A DNA stretch of 64,000 nt from Pollutimonas bauzanensis (GCF_900129885.1 NZ_FQXE01000004.1:248001-312000); one strand, 5' to 3'; positions 44,100 to 53,587 are shown, counted from the stretch's first letter. Notes: generated by a model from the letters alone, not told the origin. Translations and numbers: made by a program.

Positions 44100-44798
44100 A
44101 TGGCCCGCAACAGTCGCAAATCCTCAAGCTCCAAATCGGGCGGCAGCACGCTATTCGGGGTGCTGATAGGCCTGATCTTCGGCCTGGCGGCCGCCGTGGC
44201 CGTGGCGTTGTTCGTCACCAAAGTGCCCATGCCTTTCGTGGACAAGGCCAGCCGCGATCCCGCCAAGACGCTTCTGCCCGAGCTGCGCGACGCGCCGGAT
44301 CCCAATATAGGCCTGTATGGCAAGAATGGCCCGGCGGGCGTCGGCCCTACCGGTCCCACGGACACGGCGCCCGTGCCTTTGCCGGGCATGCCGCCGCTGG
44401 CGGATGCCCCGGGCGCCGGCAAGCCGGCGGCGCCCGATAACCTCGGCGACCTGATCGCCAGCCTGGGCAAAGCCGACAAGCCCGCCGAAAGCCAGCCCGC
44501 CAGGCCGGCGCCGGGAACCGAGGCGCTGCCCGCGCAGGCGTCCAAGCCGGCGGCAGCGGCCGGCACGCAGGCAACCTATTATCTGCAAGCGGGCGCATTC
44601 CGTTCGGAAAACGATGCCGAGGCGGTCAAGGCCAGGATATTGTTGATGGGCTTGTCCGCCCAGGTGCAAAAGGCGCAGGTCAATGGCGCCACGATCAACC
44701 GGGTGCGAGTCGGTCCCTTCAAGGGCATAGACGAAATGAACCGCTCGCGGGCGCGGCTGGGCGAGGAAAAAATCGCCTCGTCGGTGATACGCCAGTAG
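44100..44798 (+). CDS. SPOR-domain membrane protein
   Basis: A 232-residue single-pass protein, FtsN/DedD-like. The basic N-terminus (MARNSRKSSSSKSGG) is followed by a helix at about 18-41 and a Pro/Ala-rich linker. The SPOR domain occupies about 156-232 (TYYLQAGAFRSENDAEAVKA, then INRVRVGPFKGIDEMNRSRA), which binds denuded septal peptidoglycan. It lies 9 bases after argS and 98 bases before dsbA. A role in division or envelope maintenance is likely, but which SPOR protein it is cannot be settled. Confidence 0.9.
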   Translation: MARNSRKSSSSKSGGSTLFGVLIGLIFGLAAAVAVALFVTKVPMPFVDKASRDPAKTLLPELRDAPDPNIGLYGKNGPAGVGPTGPTDTAPVPLPGMPPLADAPGAGKPAAPDNLGDLIASLGKADKPAESQPARPAPGTEALPAQASKPAAAAGTQATYYLQAGAFRSENDAEAVKARILLMGLSAQVQKAQVNGATINRVRVGPFKGIDEMNRSRARLGEEKIASSVIRQ

Positions 44799-44896
44799 GG
44801 GCGGCTGCCCGGGCCGCGATTATGCCGCCGGGGATGGCCTGAACTTCCGCCGCCTTTGCCAGTCTTATTTGTCTTTGAATCGCTCTGGAAACCAAT

Positions 44897-45529
44897 ATGT
44901 CGCTAAAAAAACTGTTTCTACGTACATTTGCCGTCATCGCCATCGGATCGGGGGTTTTGCTTGCCCCGGCCGCGCAAGCCCAGGCCAGCAAGGGGCAATA
45001 TGTCACGGTCGAGCCTGCGCAGCCATCCGACACGGCGGGCAAGATAGAGGTGCTGGAGTTTTTCGCCTACACTTGCCCGCATTGCAGCGCAATTGAGCCC
45101 ATGGTGGAAGCGTGGGCCAAGACCTTGCCGGCGAACGTGGTGCTCAAGCCGGTCCCGGTGGCCTTCAATGCCAGCATGGCGGATCTGCAAAAGCTTTATT
45201 ACTCGCTTGAAAGCCTGAACCGGCTGGATTTGCACGGCGAAGTCTTCAAGGCCATCCATGGCGAACATAAACGCATCTACGACGCCAAGGCGATTACCGA
45301 CTGGGTAGCCGCCAAGGGCGTGGACCGCAAGGCCTTCGAGGACGTTTTCAATTCCTTTGGCGTGAAGTCCAAGATCATGCGGGCCGATGAGCTGGCCAAG
45401 GCCTACAACATCGAGGGCACGCCCAGCATCGCGGTGGGCGGCAAGTACGTGACGTCGCCGACCATGACGAACAGCTATGAAGGCACTATCGCGCAGGCGC
45501 AGAAGCTGGTCGAGATGGTGAACAAGTAA
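44897..45529 (+). CDS. dsbA: Thiol:disulfide interchange protein DsbA
   Basis: Periplasmic disulfide-forming oxidoreductase (210 residues). A signal peptide ends near residue 29 ([10 protein letters not shown]). The active site CPHC is at residues 60-63 in [20 protein letters not shown], and the cis-Pro loop is GTPSIAVGG. It would supply disulfides to exported proteins, possibly including the Cys-rich protein at 24809. A terminator follows. Confidence 0.96.
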   Translation: MSLKKLFLRTFAVIAIGSGVLLAPAAQAQASKGQYVTVEPAQPSDTAGKIEVLEFFAYTCPHCSAIEPMVEAWAKTLPANVVLKPVPVAFNASMADLQKLYYSLESLNRLDLHGEVFKAIHGEHKRIYDAKAITDWVAAKGVDRKAFEDVFNSFGVKSKIMRADELAKAYNIEGTPSIAVGGKYVTSPTMTNSYEGTIAQAQKLVEMVNK

Positions 45530-45541
45530 CACAGCATGGCC

Positions 45542-45573
45542 GGCGGGCGGCTCTATTGAGCCAGCCCGCCTTT
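45542..45573 (+). terminator. Terminator between dsbA and the converging PLP-enzyme gene
   Basis: A 12-base-pair stem with one unpaired A (45542-45553 with 45558-45570) and a TATT loop is followed by TTT-A-T. It sits 13 bases after the dsbA stop and probably ends that transcript. Confidence 0.8.
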
Positions 45574-45577
45574 ATAT

Positions 45578-46771
45578 TCAAGCCGCCCGGTCCAGGGCCT
45601 GCGCCAGGTCGGCGATCAGGTCGGCGGGCGATTCCAGCCCTATGTGCAGCCTGACGATGGCGTTGTCGTTGCGCGACCAGTAGCCGTGGACTTGAAGCGC
45701 GCCATGGTCGACGAGCTGTACGAGGCTTTCGAAACCGCCCCACGAGAACCCGATGCCAAACAGCGTCAGCCCGTCGACGAAGCGGCGGGCGGCCGCGTTG
45801 TCGAGTTTCAATTCCACGGCCAGCATGCCATTCGACCCGGTGCAGTCGCGCTGCCACAGGGTGTGGCCGGGGTCGGTGGGCAGGGCCGGGTGATAGAGGC
45901 GGGCGACTTCGGGGCGCGACTCGAGGAAGACGCAGACTTCCAGGGCGCTCTGCGCGCTTTGTCGCATGCGTATGGGCAGGGTGCGCGCGCCGCGTATGGC
46001 CAGCCAGGCATCGTCGGCGCTGACTGAATAGCCCATGGCGTAGTGCGTGTCATTGATGCGCTTGATCAGGCCGGGGTCCTTGGCCATGACGGCGCCCAGC
46101 ATGAGATCGGAGTGGCCGCCCACGTATTTGGTGCCCGCCACGACGGAAATATCGGCGCCCAGGTCCAGCGGGCGGTAGATGTAGCCGGAGCCCCAGGTAT
46201 TGTCGACGGCGAGGATCAGCTTGTGCTGGCGGGCGAAGGCGGCCAGCGCGGGGATATCCAGCATTTCGAACAAGAGCGAACCCGGCGACTCGACGTATAA
46301 GACCCTTGTGTTCGGGCGCAATTGCGCCTCGAGGGCCGCCGGTGTGGCCCGGCAATATGAAACCTGGATGTCCATGCGGCTCAGGACGATCTTGTCCAGG
46401 TAGCGCACGGGGCCATACGAGCAATCGGCCACCAGGACGTGGTCATGGCTGTTCAGCGTGCTGAAGAAGGCCAGCGTAACGGCGGCCAGCCCCGATGAAG
46501 CCAGAAAGGCCCGTTCGGCGCCTTCCAGCTGGCAAAACACCTCTTCGAGCGCGGCATGCGTCTCCATGCCCACGCGGCCGTAGGTCACGCTGCGTTCGCC
46601 TCTCGCCTTGCCCGCCTGGGCGCGGTCCAGCGCGTCGAGATTCTGGAAACGCACGGTGCTGGTGCGCATCGAGGGCAGGGCGACCGGCGCGGCGCCGTGG
46701 GCTGGATCGAACTGGGCAACGCCCGTGTGTTGCAGGAGCGTGTCCAGGTGTGGGGTAACAGAATTGGCCAT
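45578..46771 (-). CDS. metC: Cystathionine beta-lyase-like PLP enzyme (Cys/Met metabolism family)
   Basis: PLP-dependent enzyme of 397 residues. The ATG at 46769-46771 (MANSVTPHLDTLLQHTGVAQ) is chosen because the frame upstream runs through the divergent exporter gene. The PLP-binding lysine is Lys215 in SVVAGTKYVGGHSD; DCSYGPVRYLD and VESPGSLLFEM are typical of MetC, as is the C-terminal SWGGFESLVQL. It would cleave cystathionine to homocysteine, pyruvate and ammonia, or act on a related sulfur amino acid. Divergent from a LysE exporter. Confidence 0.9.
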   Translation of the reverse strand: MANSVTPHLDTLLQHTGVAQFDPAHGAAPVALPSMRTSTVRFQNLDALDRAQAGKARGERSVTYGRVGMETHAALEEVFCQLEGAERAFLASSGLAAVTLAFFSTLNSHDHVLVADCSYGPVRYLDKIVLSRMDIQVSYCRATPAALEAQLRPNTRVLYVESPGSLLFEMLDIPALAAFARQHKLILAVDNTWGSGYIYRPLDLGADISVVAGTKYVGGHSDLMLGAVMAKDPGLIKRINDTHYAMGYSVSADDAWLAIRGARTLPIRMRQSAQSALEVCVFLESRPEVARLYHPALPTDPGHTLWQRDCTGSNGMLAVELKLDNAAARRFVDGLTLFGIGFSWGGFESLVQLVDHGALQVHGYWSRNDNAIVRLHIGLESPADLIADLAQALDRAA

Positions 46772-46834
46772 GGTATGTGTTAAAAATTGGAATTTGCGCA
46801 AGCTTGATGATAATGGATAGAGGGCACCACCATT

Positions 46835-47461
46835 ATGCTGACATCCGATGTGGCGCTTTCTTTTTTCGGCATTGCCGTGCTGCTGGCCCTGGCGCCGGGG
46901 CCGGACAATCTGTTTGTGCTGATGCAATCGGCCCTGTGGGGCCGCGTTTCCGGAATGCTGGTGGTGCTGGGATTGTGCACCGGGCTGGTCGGGCATACGG
47001 TGGCGGTGGCCGTGGGCCTGGCCGCGATATTCGCCACATCGGCGACGGCCTTCACCATGCTCAAGCTGGCGGGAGCCGTCTACCTGGTCTATCTGGCCTG
47101 GGGCGCTTTCCATGCCCATGGCAGTCCGGCCGGCGGCGCAAAGCCGTTGAAACAGGGCAAGGGGCAGCTTTATCGGCGGGGCATAGTCATGAATCTGGCC
47201 AATCCCAAGGTATCGCTGTTTTTCCTGGCTTTCCTGCCGCAGTTCGCCTCGCCGCAACGAGGCCCGGTGGCGCTGCAGATCCTGAGCCTGGGCGCCTTGT
47301 TCATGCTGGCCACTTTGCTGGTATTCGGCGCCATCGCGTGCTTTTCCGGCGCCCTGGGAGAGCGCCTGCAGCATTCGCAAAAGGCGCAGCGCCTGCTCAA
47401 CCGCACGGCCGGCGCGGTGTTTATCGGCCTGGCCGTGAAGCTGGCGCTGTCCAGTCGATAG
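46835..47461 (+). CDS. LysE/RhtB family amino-acid exporter
   Basis: A 208-residue exporter with about six helices. The family signature is LALAPGPDNLFVLMQSALWG and the second conserved region is NLANPKVSLFFLAFLPQF. It starts 63 bases from the divergent MetC-like gene, suggesting export of a sulfur amino acid or homoserine-type compound, but that is only inference. It converges on the OsmC gene with a 14-base gap. Confidence 0.9.
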   Translation: MLTSDVALSFFGIAVLLALAPGPDNLFVLMQSALWGRVSGMLVVLGLCTGLVGHTVAVAVGLAAIFATSATAFTMLKLAGAVYLVYLAWGAFHAHGSPAGGAKPLKQGKGQLYRRGIVMNLANPKVSLFFLAFLPQFASPQRGPVALQILSLGALFMLATLLVFGAIACFSGALGERLQHSQKAQRLLNRTAGAVFIGLAVKLALSSR

Positions 47462-47475
47462 GATAGATAAGCGGC

Positions 47476-48003
47476 TTAGTGCGTCTGGTTGTGCACTATC
47501 GTTCCATTCAAGGCTTGCGGATTCTGCAGCAAGTTGAGGATGGGGCACCATTTTTCCACGGCGGCGTGCAGCGTATCGATCTGCTCTTTGCTGGCCGGCG
47601 AATCGATGTGGACGGCGTAGCGGATATTGTGCGGATAGAAGGGGATTTCTTCGTAGCCCGGCCGGCCGCCGCGCGTGTCCTGGTCGGCCTGCACCTCCAC
47701 CTCCAGACGGTCCAGGGGTATTTGCAGGTCGGACGCCTGGATCAGGAAAATATGCGTCAGGCAGCTGGAAAGCGAACCCAGCAGCAGTTCCGGCGAAGCC
47801 GGGCCCAGGTCGTAGCCGGCGAAGTCCGCCGGGCTGTCGCTGATGACCTGGTGGTGGCGTATGCGTATGCGGCGCACGCCGCTGCGCCCTTCGGCGCTGG
47901 CGCGCGCCGTCAATACATTGGGCGCCACCGTTACCGGGTCGCGGGCATTGCGCTCCAGTAGCGCGGCGCGCTTCTGATGCAGGTATTCACGTAAAGTACT
48001 CAT
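47476..48003 (-). CDS. OsmC family protein
   Basis: A 175-residue OsmC/Ohr superfamily protein. The ATG at 48001-48003 has AAGGAAG upstream. The first reactive Cys lies in LLLGSLSSCLTHIFLIQASD and the second in VEKWCPILNLLQ, matching the peroxidatic and resolving Cys layout of the family. Members reduce organic hydroperoxides; this one belongs to the broader OsmC group rather than clearly to Ohr. Confidence 0.88.
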   Translation of the reverse strand: MSTLREYLHQKRAALLERNARDPVTVAPNVLTARASAEGRSGVRRIRIRHHQVISDSPADFAGYDLGPASPELLLGSLSSCLTHIFLIQASDLQIPLDRLEVEVQADQDTRGGRPGYEEIPFYPHNIRYAVHIDSPASKEQIDTLHAAVEKWCPILNLLQNPQALNGTIVHNQTH

Positions 48004-48093
48004 CGTTGCTTCCTTGCTGGTGTTAGGCGGCGCCCGATGGCGCCGCGGAAAAAGTCCCAGTATGCCGCGGCCCATGGATCCGGCCGCCGGGAA

Positions 48094-49455
48094 TCAAATC
48101 TGGCTCCGGAAGCGAGGCGTTTCGACCTCGGTGGCATCGATCCGCCTGAGCAGGTCCGGCGCGCCCCTATGGGTTTGCGGCGCGGCTGTGCTGGCCGGCA
48201 GGCACATGCTTTCCGGCAAGGTCCACCCGGATGGGTCGCCAGGCCGCCAAAGGCTGCGCAGCCAGCCCTGCCGGTCTACCAGGAACTGCGCGCCCGCAAG
48301 ATCCTGGCTCGCGCTGCCCGCGACGAGCGCATACGCCTGCCAGGCCTGTGCCGAAGAGGCCAGGCAATCAATGCTTTCCGGCAGCGCCCGGGGGCCCGCC
48401 AGCCCCGGCGCCAGAGCTATCGTCAATACGCGGGGATCGGGCAGGGGCGCTATGCCGCCGGCCGAGTAGGCCACTATCCTGACCAGGCTGCCGCGCAAGC
48501 CTTCCAGCTCCTGGACAGCATGTTTGCGGCAGCTCAGCGCCATTTGCGGGGCCGCCACGGCCTGCCGCCATCCTCGCGACTGCCGCATTTCCTGCCCCGC
48601 CGCGCTCGCCCGCAGGTAATCCAGGATCTTCCATGCCTCATCCTGGGCCAGCTGCGGGCCAAAGGCATGCCGCGCCAGCGGTTTTTCGCCGCCCTGGAGA
48701 ATGCTCCAATACAGATCGCCCGCATGCCTGTTGCGGAACAGGGCCGGCCCCAGCACGCTGGGCCAGGTGGCGAGCTGCGCGGCCAGCGGCCCCTGCCCAT
48801 CGGCCTTTTTGCCATGGCATTGCAGGCAGGCCTGTTCATAAAGATGCTGGCCGGCGAGTATGCCTGCCGCAGAAAAGGCGGCTTGCGGCTGCCTGAAAGT
48901 CGCCGGCGTCGCGGGCGCGAGCAGCAATTCGGGATGTGGCCGGGGCAGCAGGGCGAACAAGGCCGCGCCGGCCAGGACAGCAGCCAGACGGCGCCCCCCT
49001 TTCAGGAAAGCCGCGGCCGCCCCTGCGAGAACCAGCAGCGCGCCGATGATCAGCGTCCGCCAGAGCTGTCCTACGGCATGAGAACTGACGGGAATGGCGC
49101 TATCCGGCCGCCATGGCAGGGGCCAGTCGGGCGACAGCGTCCATAGGCTGTCCCAGGGCGGGAACCAGGCGCCGCCGGAAGCCAGGGCCAGGCTGGCCAG
49201 TCCCGGACCATCGACCTCGGCCGGCGCGGCGGCGGCCGCATAGGCCGCCGGCCACAGCAGCGCGCAAGCCGCCGCGGCCAGCAGGCCAGCCGCCATCAGC
49301 CGCAAGCCCGGGGTGAACGGCTCGCGGCGCAGCGCCCGGCGCAAAGCCACGCACAGGCCCGCGAGCGCCAAACCCAAAGCCAGCCAATGCGCCACACGCA
49401 AGGCCAGCGCGACGGCGCCCCACACGGTCATATCGAAAGGCATCATCCATCGCAT
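48094..49455 (-). CDS. Membrane-bound c-type cytochrome domain protein, unknown role
   Basis: A 453-residue protein with an N-terminal membrane part (helices near 11-37, 50-75 and 132-165) and a cytochrome c domain. The heme site CLQCH is at residues 210-214 in YEQACLQCHGKKADGQGPLA, with a possible distal Met or His further on. The C-terminal 150 residues contain AGAQFLVDRQGWLRSLW, reminiscent of thioredoxin-fold proteins but without a CxxC pair. It starts 6 bases after the ABC ATPase stop, so it appears to be the last gene of that importer operon, an unusual partner. Confidence 0.75.
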   Translation of the reverse strand: MRWMMPFDMTVWGAVALALRVAHWLALGLALAGLCVALRRALRREPFTPGLRLMAAGLLAAAACALLWPAAYAAAAAPAEVDGPGLASLALASGGAWFPPWDSLWTLSPDWPLPWRPDSAIPVSSHAVGQLWRTLIIGALLVLAGAAAAFLKGGRRLAAVLAGAALFALLPRPHPELLLAPATPATFRQPQAAFSAAGILAGQHLYEQACLQCHGKKADGQGPLAAQLATWPSVLGPALFRNRHAGDLYWSILQGGEKPLARHAFGPQLAQDEAWKILDYLRASAAGQEMRQSRGWRQAVAAPQMALSCRKHAVQELEGLRGSLVRIVAYSAGGIAPLPDPRVLTIALAPGLAGPRALPESIDCLASSAQAWQAYALVAGSASQDLAGAQFLVDRQGWLRSLWRPGDPSGWTLPESMCLPASTAAPQTHRGAPDLLRRIDATEVETPRFRSQI

Positions 49456-49461
49456 CCGGCG

Positions 49462-50244
49462 CTACCAAGACCCGTCCAGGCCGAGCAGGGAAAGGGCGCG
49501 ATGCCGCAGTTCGGCCAAGGCGGGATCGCCGCGCTTGCGCGGGTAAGGCCTGTCATTGACGATTTCGTCCAGGATGCGCGCGGGCCGCGGCGAGAACACG
49601 ATGATCCGGTTGGCCATGAATAGCGCCTCTTCGACGTCGTGCGTCACCAGCAGCGCCGTGAAGCCGGTGCGCTGCCATAGCGACACCAGCTCGGACTGCA
49701 TGGTAAGCCGGGTCAGGGAGTCCAGCTTGCCCAGCGGTTCATCGAGGATCAGCACGGAGGGGTCGTTCACCAGCGCGCGGGCCAGGGCCGCGCGCTGGGC
49801 CATGCCGCCCGACAATTGATGCGGGTAGGCCGAGCCGAAATCGTCCAGGCCCACCAGCTCCAGCGCCTGGCCGATGCGATGGGCATGGGTCTTCACGAGC
49901 TTGCGCGCCTGCAGGCCCAGCGCCACATTGTCGTAGACCGTGCGCCAGGGAAACAGCGTAGGATCCTGGAATACGACGATGCGCGAAGGATCGGGCCCCT
50001 CGATAAGGTGCTCGCCCGCATAGATCGCGCCGTGCCGGGGGGTATCCAGCCCGGCGACCAGCCGGAGCAGCGTCGATTTCCCGCAGCCGCTGGGCCCCAG
50101 CAGGGCCACGAACTCGCCCGGGCGGATATTCAGTTCGACCTGGTCCAGCACAGGCAGGCTGGCCCCCTCCAGTTCGAAATGATGGCTGACATTCTTGACG
50201 TCGATGCCCAGGGCCTGGACCGCCGAGGCGCTGCCCGCTACCAC
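49462..50244 (-). CDS. ABC transporter ATPase, SsuB/TauB type
   Basis: ATPase subunit (260 residues) of a nitrate/sulfonate/taurine-type importer. The likely start is GTG at 50242-50244, overlapping the permease stop and preceded by GGGAG; a longer frame upstream lies inside the permease gene. Walker A GPSGCGKST, signature LSGGMAQR, Walker B SVLILDEPLGKLD and TLFPWRTVYDNVALGL are typical of SsuB. Third gene of the operon. Confidence 0.92.
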   Translation of the reverse strand: MVAGSASAVQALGIDVKNVSHHFELEGASLPVLDQVELNIRPGEFVALLGPSGCGKSTLLRLVAGLDTPRHGAIYAGEHLIEGPDPSRIVVFQDPTLFPWRTVYDNVALGLQARKLVKTHAHRIGQALELVGLDDFGSAYPHQLSGGMAQRAALARALVNDPSVLILDEPLGKLDSLTRLTMQSELVSLWQRTGFTALLVTHDVEEALFMANRIIVFSPRPARILDEIVNDRPYPRKRGDPALAELRHRALSLLGLDGSW

Positions 50245-51257
50245 TTCACGACTCCCTTCTGCCAGGCCAGGAAATGGTCCCGCACGCGGAACAGCAAGGT
50301 GATCAGCCCGGAAAACACCAGGGCCATGATGATCAGCGCCCCATACATATTGGCGTATGACGCCCATCCCTGCGCCCATGACAGGTACCAGCCCAGCCCC
50401 GACTTCACGCCCATCATTTCGGCGGCGACCAGCACCGAGAATGAAGCGCCCAGGCCCATGAACAGGCCGACGAACACATGCGGCAGCGCCGCGGGAACGG
50501 CGACGCGCATGATCAGGAACCAGGGCCTGGCGCCCATGGTCCGCGCCACGTCGTAGAACGCCTTATCGACGCTGGCCACGCCCGACCAGGTCAGCACCGT
50601 CACCGGGAACCAGGTGGCCAGCGCAATCAGGAACACCGCGGCGGCCCAGCCGGACGGAAAGAAGAAGAAGGCCATGGGCAGCAGCGCGGTCGAAGGCACC
50701 GGCCCGAGAAAGCGCAGGACGGGATGGACCCAATAGCCCAGGGCTTGCGACCAGCCTATGGCTATGCCGGTCAGAAAGCCGGACACGGCGCCGATCACAA
50801 AGCCATTGACCAGCAGCCACAGGGAATTCAGCAGGCTGTCGCCCAGCCGCCTCCAATCGGAGGTGTAGACATCGATCAGCGACTGCGGCGGCGCAAAAAA
50901 CGGCGCCGGCAGCACTGCCAGTTTCGCGGTCAGCAGTTCCCAGAGCGTGACGGCCACGCCCAATGCGATCAGCCACGGGCCCGCCGCCTGCACGCGGCGC
51001 CGCAGCGGCAGAACGATGCCCAAAGGCAGCGCCGCCAGCGCCAGCGCCCCGCCCAGCACGACGAAGCCGAGGCCCAGCTCTTGCGTAAAGCCCCATTCGA
51101 CGAAACCGATCTGCCTGTTCGGCCACTCGAGCGTGATGGCCCCGCCCAGTATCCAGGCCAGCGCCGCCAGCGCGCCGATGCGCCAGAACGGCGTGGAGGC
51201 GGCGTCCCGGCCGCCCAGGCGGGCGGGCGTGGGCAGGGAGCTTTCAGACGAGGACAT
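50238..51257 (-). CDS. ABC transporter permease, SsuC/TauC type
   Basis: Inner-membrane permease (339 residues). The ATG at 51255-51257 (MSSSESSLPTPARLGG) follows AGGTGG; it overlaps the binding-protein gene end by 14 bases. Hydrophobic helices occupy most of the protein, with an unusually long N-terminal part holding two extra predicted helices before the usual core. The coupling segment KAFYDVARTMGARPWFLIMR is typical of the family. Confidence 0.9.
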   Translation of the reverse strand: MSSSESSLPTPARLGGRDAASTPFWRIGALAALAWILGGAITLEWPNRQIGFVEWGFTQELGLGFVVLGGALALAALPLGIVLPLRRRVQAAGPWLIALGVAVTLWELLTAKLAVLPAPFFAPPQSLIDVYTSDWRRLGDSLLNSLWLLVNGFVIGAVSGFLTGIAIGWSQALGYWVHPVLRFLGPVPSTALLPMAFFFFPSGWAAAVFLIALATWFPVTVLTWSGVASVDKAFYDVARTMGARPWFLIMRVAVPAALPHVFVGLFMGLGASFSVLVAAEMMGVKSGLGWYLSWAQGWASYANMYGALIIMALVFSGLITLLFRVRDHFLAWQKGVVKW

Positions 51258-52278
51258 CGGAAACCACCTGCTGCGCATACTTCTCGATATTGAGATTCTG
51301 GCTCAGGACCTTGATTTTCTTGAGGTCCTGGGCATAGCCCACGACCTCGCTGCGCAAGGTGGCGCCGGTCGAAGCATGGTCATGCGTATGGCTGCGCAAG
51401 ATCACGGCCACTCTTTCGACAGGCACTTTCGAAGGGATGAAAGGCGCGAATATGCGGGCGGATTCATCGGGGTTGGACGCAGTCCAGCGCTGCGCGTCGA
51501 TGACCGCCCGGGAGATCGCCGCCGCGCCATCCGGGTCGTTGCGCACCAGTTTCCCGGAAAGACCCAGCACGCAGCAAGTGCGATTCGCGTAGTCGCCATC
51601 CAGGTTGGTGGCTATCTCGCGCAGCTTGTTGTCTTCGCGCAGCGTATACAGCAGGGGATCATCCCCGGCGATCGCGTCGACCTCCCCCTTGCGCAGCGCC
51701 TCGCCGAAGAGGTCTTGCGGGAACTGGCGCCAATCGACCTGCTCGGGGTCTATGCCTTGCTGGGCCACGCGTATGGCGAAGAAATTCTTGACCGGGCTTG
51801 CCTGGTCGGTGACGGCGACTTTCTTGCCCTGGAGGTCGTTCACCGACTGGATGGGCGAGTTCTGCGGCACCAGCAGCCGCATGCAGCCGCCGTGCGTGCC
51901 CACCGCCAGCTTGACATCGAAGCCTTGCTCCAGGGGCTTGAACCAGCGCAGCGCCATGCCTATGCCGCCGTCGGCATGGCCAGTGGCGATCGCCTCCAGG
52001 AGCTGGTCGGTGGAGCCGCTGAAATTGATGCGCTCGACCTTGATGTTGTACTTTTCGAAGAAACCGCGCTCCAGCGCGACCGAGACCGGCGACTGGCAGA
52101 CCGCGGTCGGGCTCCAGGCGATCTTGAAGGCCGGCTGCGCCGCGCCGGCGGCCAGCACGCGCGAGCCCAGCATGCCCAGCGGCGCGACAAGGCCGGCGGC
52201 GGCCGCGCCGCGCAACAGTTGGCGGCGCGAGGCGGAGGCCGGCGCAAAGATGGCGGCCTTGATTGTGTTCGATTCCAT
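51244..52278 (-). CDS. ABC transporter substrate-binding protein, SsuA/TauA/NrtA type
   Basis: Periplasmic binding protein (344 residues) with a twin-arginine signal (SRRQLL at residues 17-22) and a cleavage site near ARVLAAGAAQ-like (here RVLAAGAAQ). The core has ERGFFEKYNIKVERINFSGS and DGGIGMALRWFKPLEQGFDV, typical of sulfonate/nitrate-family binding proteins. It leads the leftward operon. The ligand, an alkanesulfonate, taurine, nitrate or aromatic compound, cannot be chosen. Tat export suggests that it folds before export. Confidence 0.9.
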   Translation of the reverse strand: MESNTIKAAIFAPASASRRQLLRGAAAAGLVAPLGMLGSRVLAAGAAQPAFKIAWSPTAVCQSPVSVALERGFFEKYNIKVERINFSGSTDQLLEAIATGHADGGIGMALRWFKPLEQGFDVKLAVGTHGGCMRLLVPQNSPIQSVNDLQGKKVAVTDQASPVKNFFAIRVAQQGIDPEQVDWRQFPQDLFGEALRKGEVDAIAGDDPLLYTLREDNKLREIATNLDGDYANRTCCVLGLSGKLVRNDPDGAAAISRAVIDAQRWTASNPDESARIFAPFIPSKVPVERVAVILRSHTHDHASTGATLRSEVVGYAQDLKKIKVLSQNLNIEKYAQQVVSDVLV

Positions 52279-52430
52279 GATGCCGTTACCCTCAGACAGA
52301 TTGATCGTTAGCTATCAGTTCGAAATCATTCTGAGTGCGGCGGCGGGCGAAAACAAATACATACCTTACATATGATTATCCAGGCATGAGGGCGTCGCCC
52401 TTCGTTATAAAGACGGGCGCGGGATGGCGG

Positions 52431-53501
52431 CTATTTCCGCTTGAACCGGATCACGCCGTCCGCGCCGGTGGCGCGTTCCAGCTTGCCTTCGAAATACAAG
52501 GCGTGCAAATGCGCCAGCGCTTCGCCCATGGCGAAGGTCAACTGATGCACGTCCAGTTTGCGCTTGAACATCACAGGCACGATATCGGCGGCGCTCATGG
52601 GGGCGCCGCAAGCGTCCATGACTTCGGCCAGGCGCTCGGCATGATGGCCATGCTGTTGCGCAATGCGCTCGTGCAGCCCCCTGAACGGCCGGCCATGGGA
52701 AGGCAGCACCAGCGCGCCCTCGGGAAGGCCATCGTAAGCGCGCAGCGAATTCAGATATAGCGGCAAAGGATTGCCGTCGGGCTCGTAATCGAACACGCTG
52801 ACATTGGTCGAAATGCGCGGCAGGACCATGTCGCCGGAAATCAGCACCTGGAGGGTGTCGCAATACAGGGAGGCGTGTTCCGGAGCATGGCCGTAGCCCA
52901 CGATGACGCGCCAGTCGCGCCCGCCTATCGATATGCGGTCGCCATCCATGATGCGGCAAAAACGCGCGGGAACATCGGGCACCAGGCCGGGATAATAGTT
53001 GGAGCGCTGGCGGATCTGTTCCTGGGCCTGCGGATCATTCAAGCCATGGCGGGTGAAATGATCGACCGCCGATTGCCCGTTGGGGCCCCCCGCCGTCACG
53101 CCGCCCACGGCAGGCCGCGACCACAGGCGCGCCACGGCGTAGTCGGTCATGGTCATCCACAAGGGGGCCTGCCACTTGTCGCAGAGCCAGTAGGCCAGGC
53201 CGATATGGTCCGGATGCATATGCGTCACGATCACCCGCAGCACCGGCAGGCCGTCGAATACGCTGTCGAACACCTGCTCCCACAGGGCCTTGACCTCATC
53301 GCGCGATACGCCGCAGTCGACTATCGTCCAGCCTTCGCGCCCATCGATCTGGTCGCGCAGCAGCCACAGGTTGATGTGATCCAGGGCAAAGGGCAGCGGC
53401 ATGCGTATCCAGCGCAAGCCATCGGCGACGGCGACGGCCGAGCCCGGTTGCGGCAGCTCATCGCCCCAGGGGTAGCTCAGTTTCTGTTCATTCGGGTTCA
53501 T
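52431..53501 (-). CDS. MBL-fold metallo-hydrolase
   Basis: Metallo-beta-lactamase superfamily hydrolase (356 residues). The ATG at 53499-53501 (MNPNEQKLSYPWGD) has GGAG upstream. The metal motif is VTHMHPDHIGLAYWL (HxHxDH), with VDCGVSRDEV before it and SGDMVLPRIST after. No signal peptide, so cytoplasmic. It diverges from the MerR-type regulator across a perfect palindrome and is likely part of the same regulon; a thioesterase-like role in acyl-CoA metabolism is possible but unproven. Confidence 0.88.
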   Translation of the reverse strand: MNPNEQKLSYPWGDELPQPGSAVAVADGLRWIRMPLPFALDHINLWLLRDQIDGREGWTIVDCGVSRDEVKALWEQVFDSVFDGLPVLRVIVTHMHPDHIGLAYWLCDKWQAPLWMTMTDYAVARLWSRPAVGGVTAGGPNGQSAVDHFTRHGLNDPQAQEQIRQRSNYYPGLVPDVPARFCRIMDGDRISIGGRDWRVIVGYGHAPEHASLYCDTLQVLISGDMVLPRISTNVSVFDYEPDGNPLPLYLNSLRAYDGLPEGALVLPSHGRPFRGLHERIAQQHGHHAERLAEVMDACGAPMSAADIVPVMFKRKLDVHQLTFAMGEALAHLHALYFEGKLERATGADGVIRFKRK

Positions 53502-53555
53502 GCGGGGTCTCCATCCTTCTCGCAGTATGCCTGATCGACGTATTATGGCATCATA

Positions 53556-53573
53556 GTTTACGTTAACGTAAAC
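53556..53573. promoter_or_regulatory. LiuR-type palindromic operator, divergent MBL/MerR promoter
   Basis: A perfect 18-base palindrome, GTTTACGTTAACGTAAAC, sits midway between the MBL hydrolase start (53501) and the MerR regulator start (53588). It shares the TTTACG...CGTAAA arms with the site at 54001. It is a strong candidate for the binding site of the adjacent MerR-family regulator. Confidence 0.8.
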
Positions 53574-53587
53574 TGCCAACACCGACC

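Noticed and set aside
46772-47551. N-terminal extension of the MetC-like enzyme to a 657-residue protein
   Set aside because: The extension is antisense to the LysE exporter gene and has no domain; the MetC family start is at 46771.
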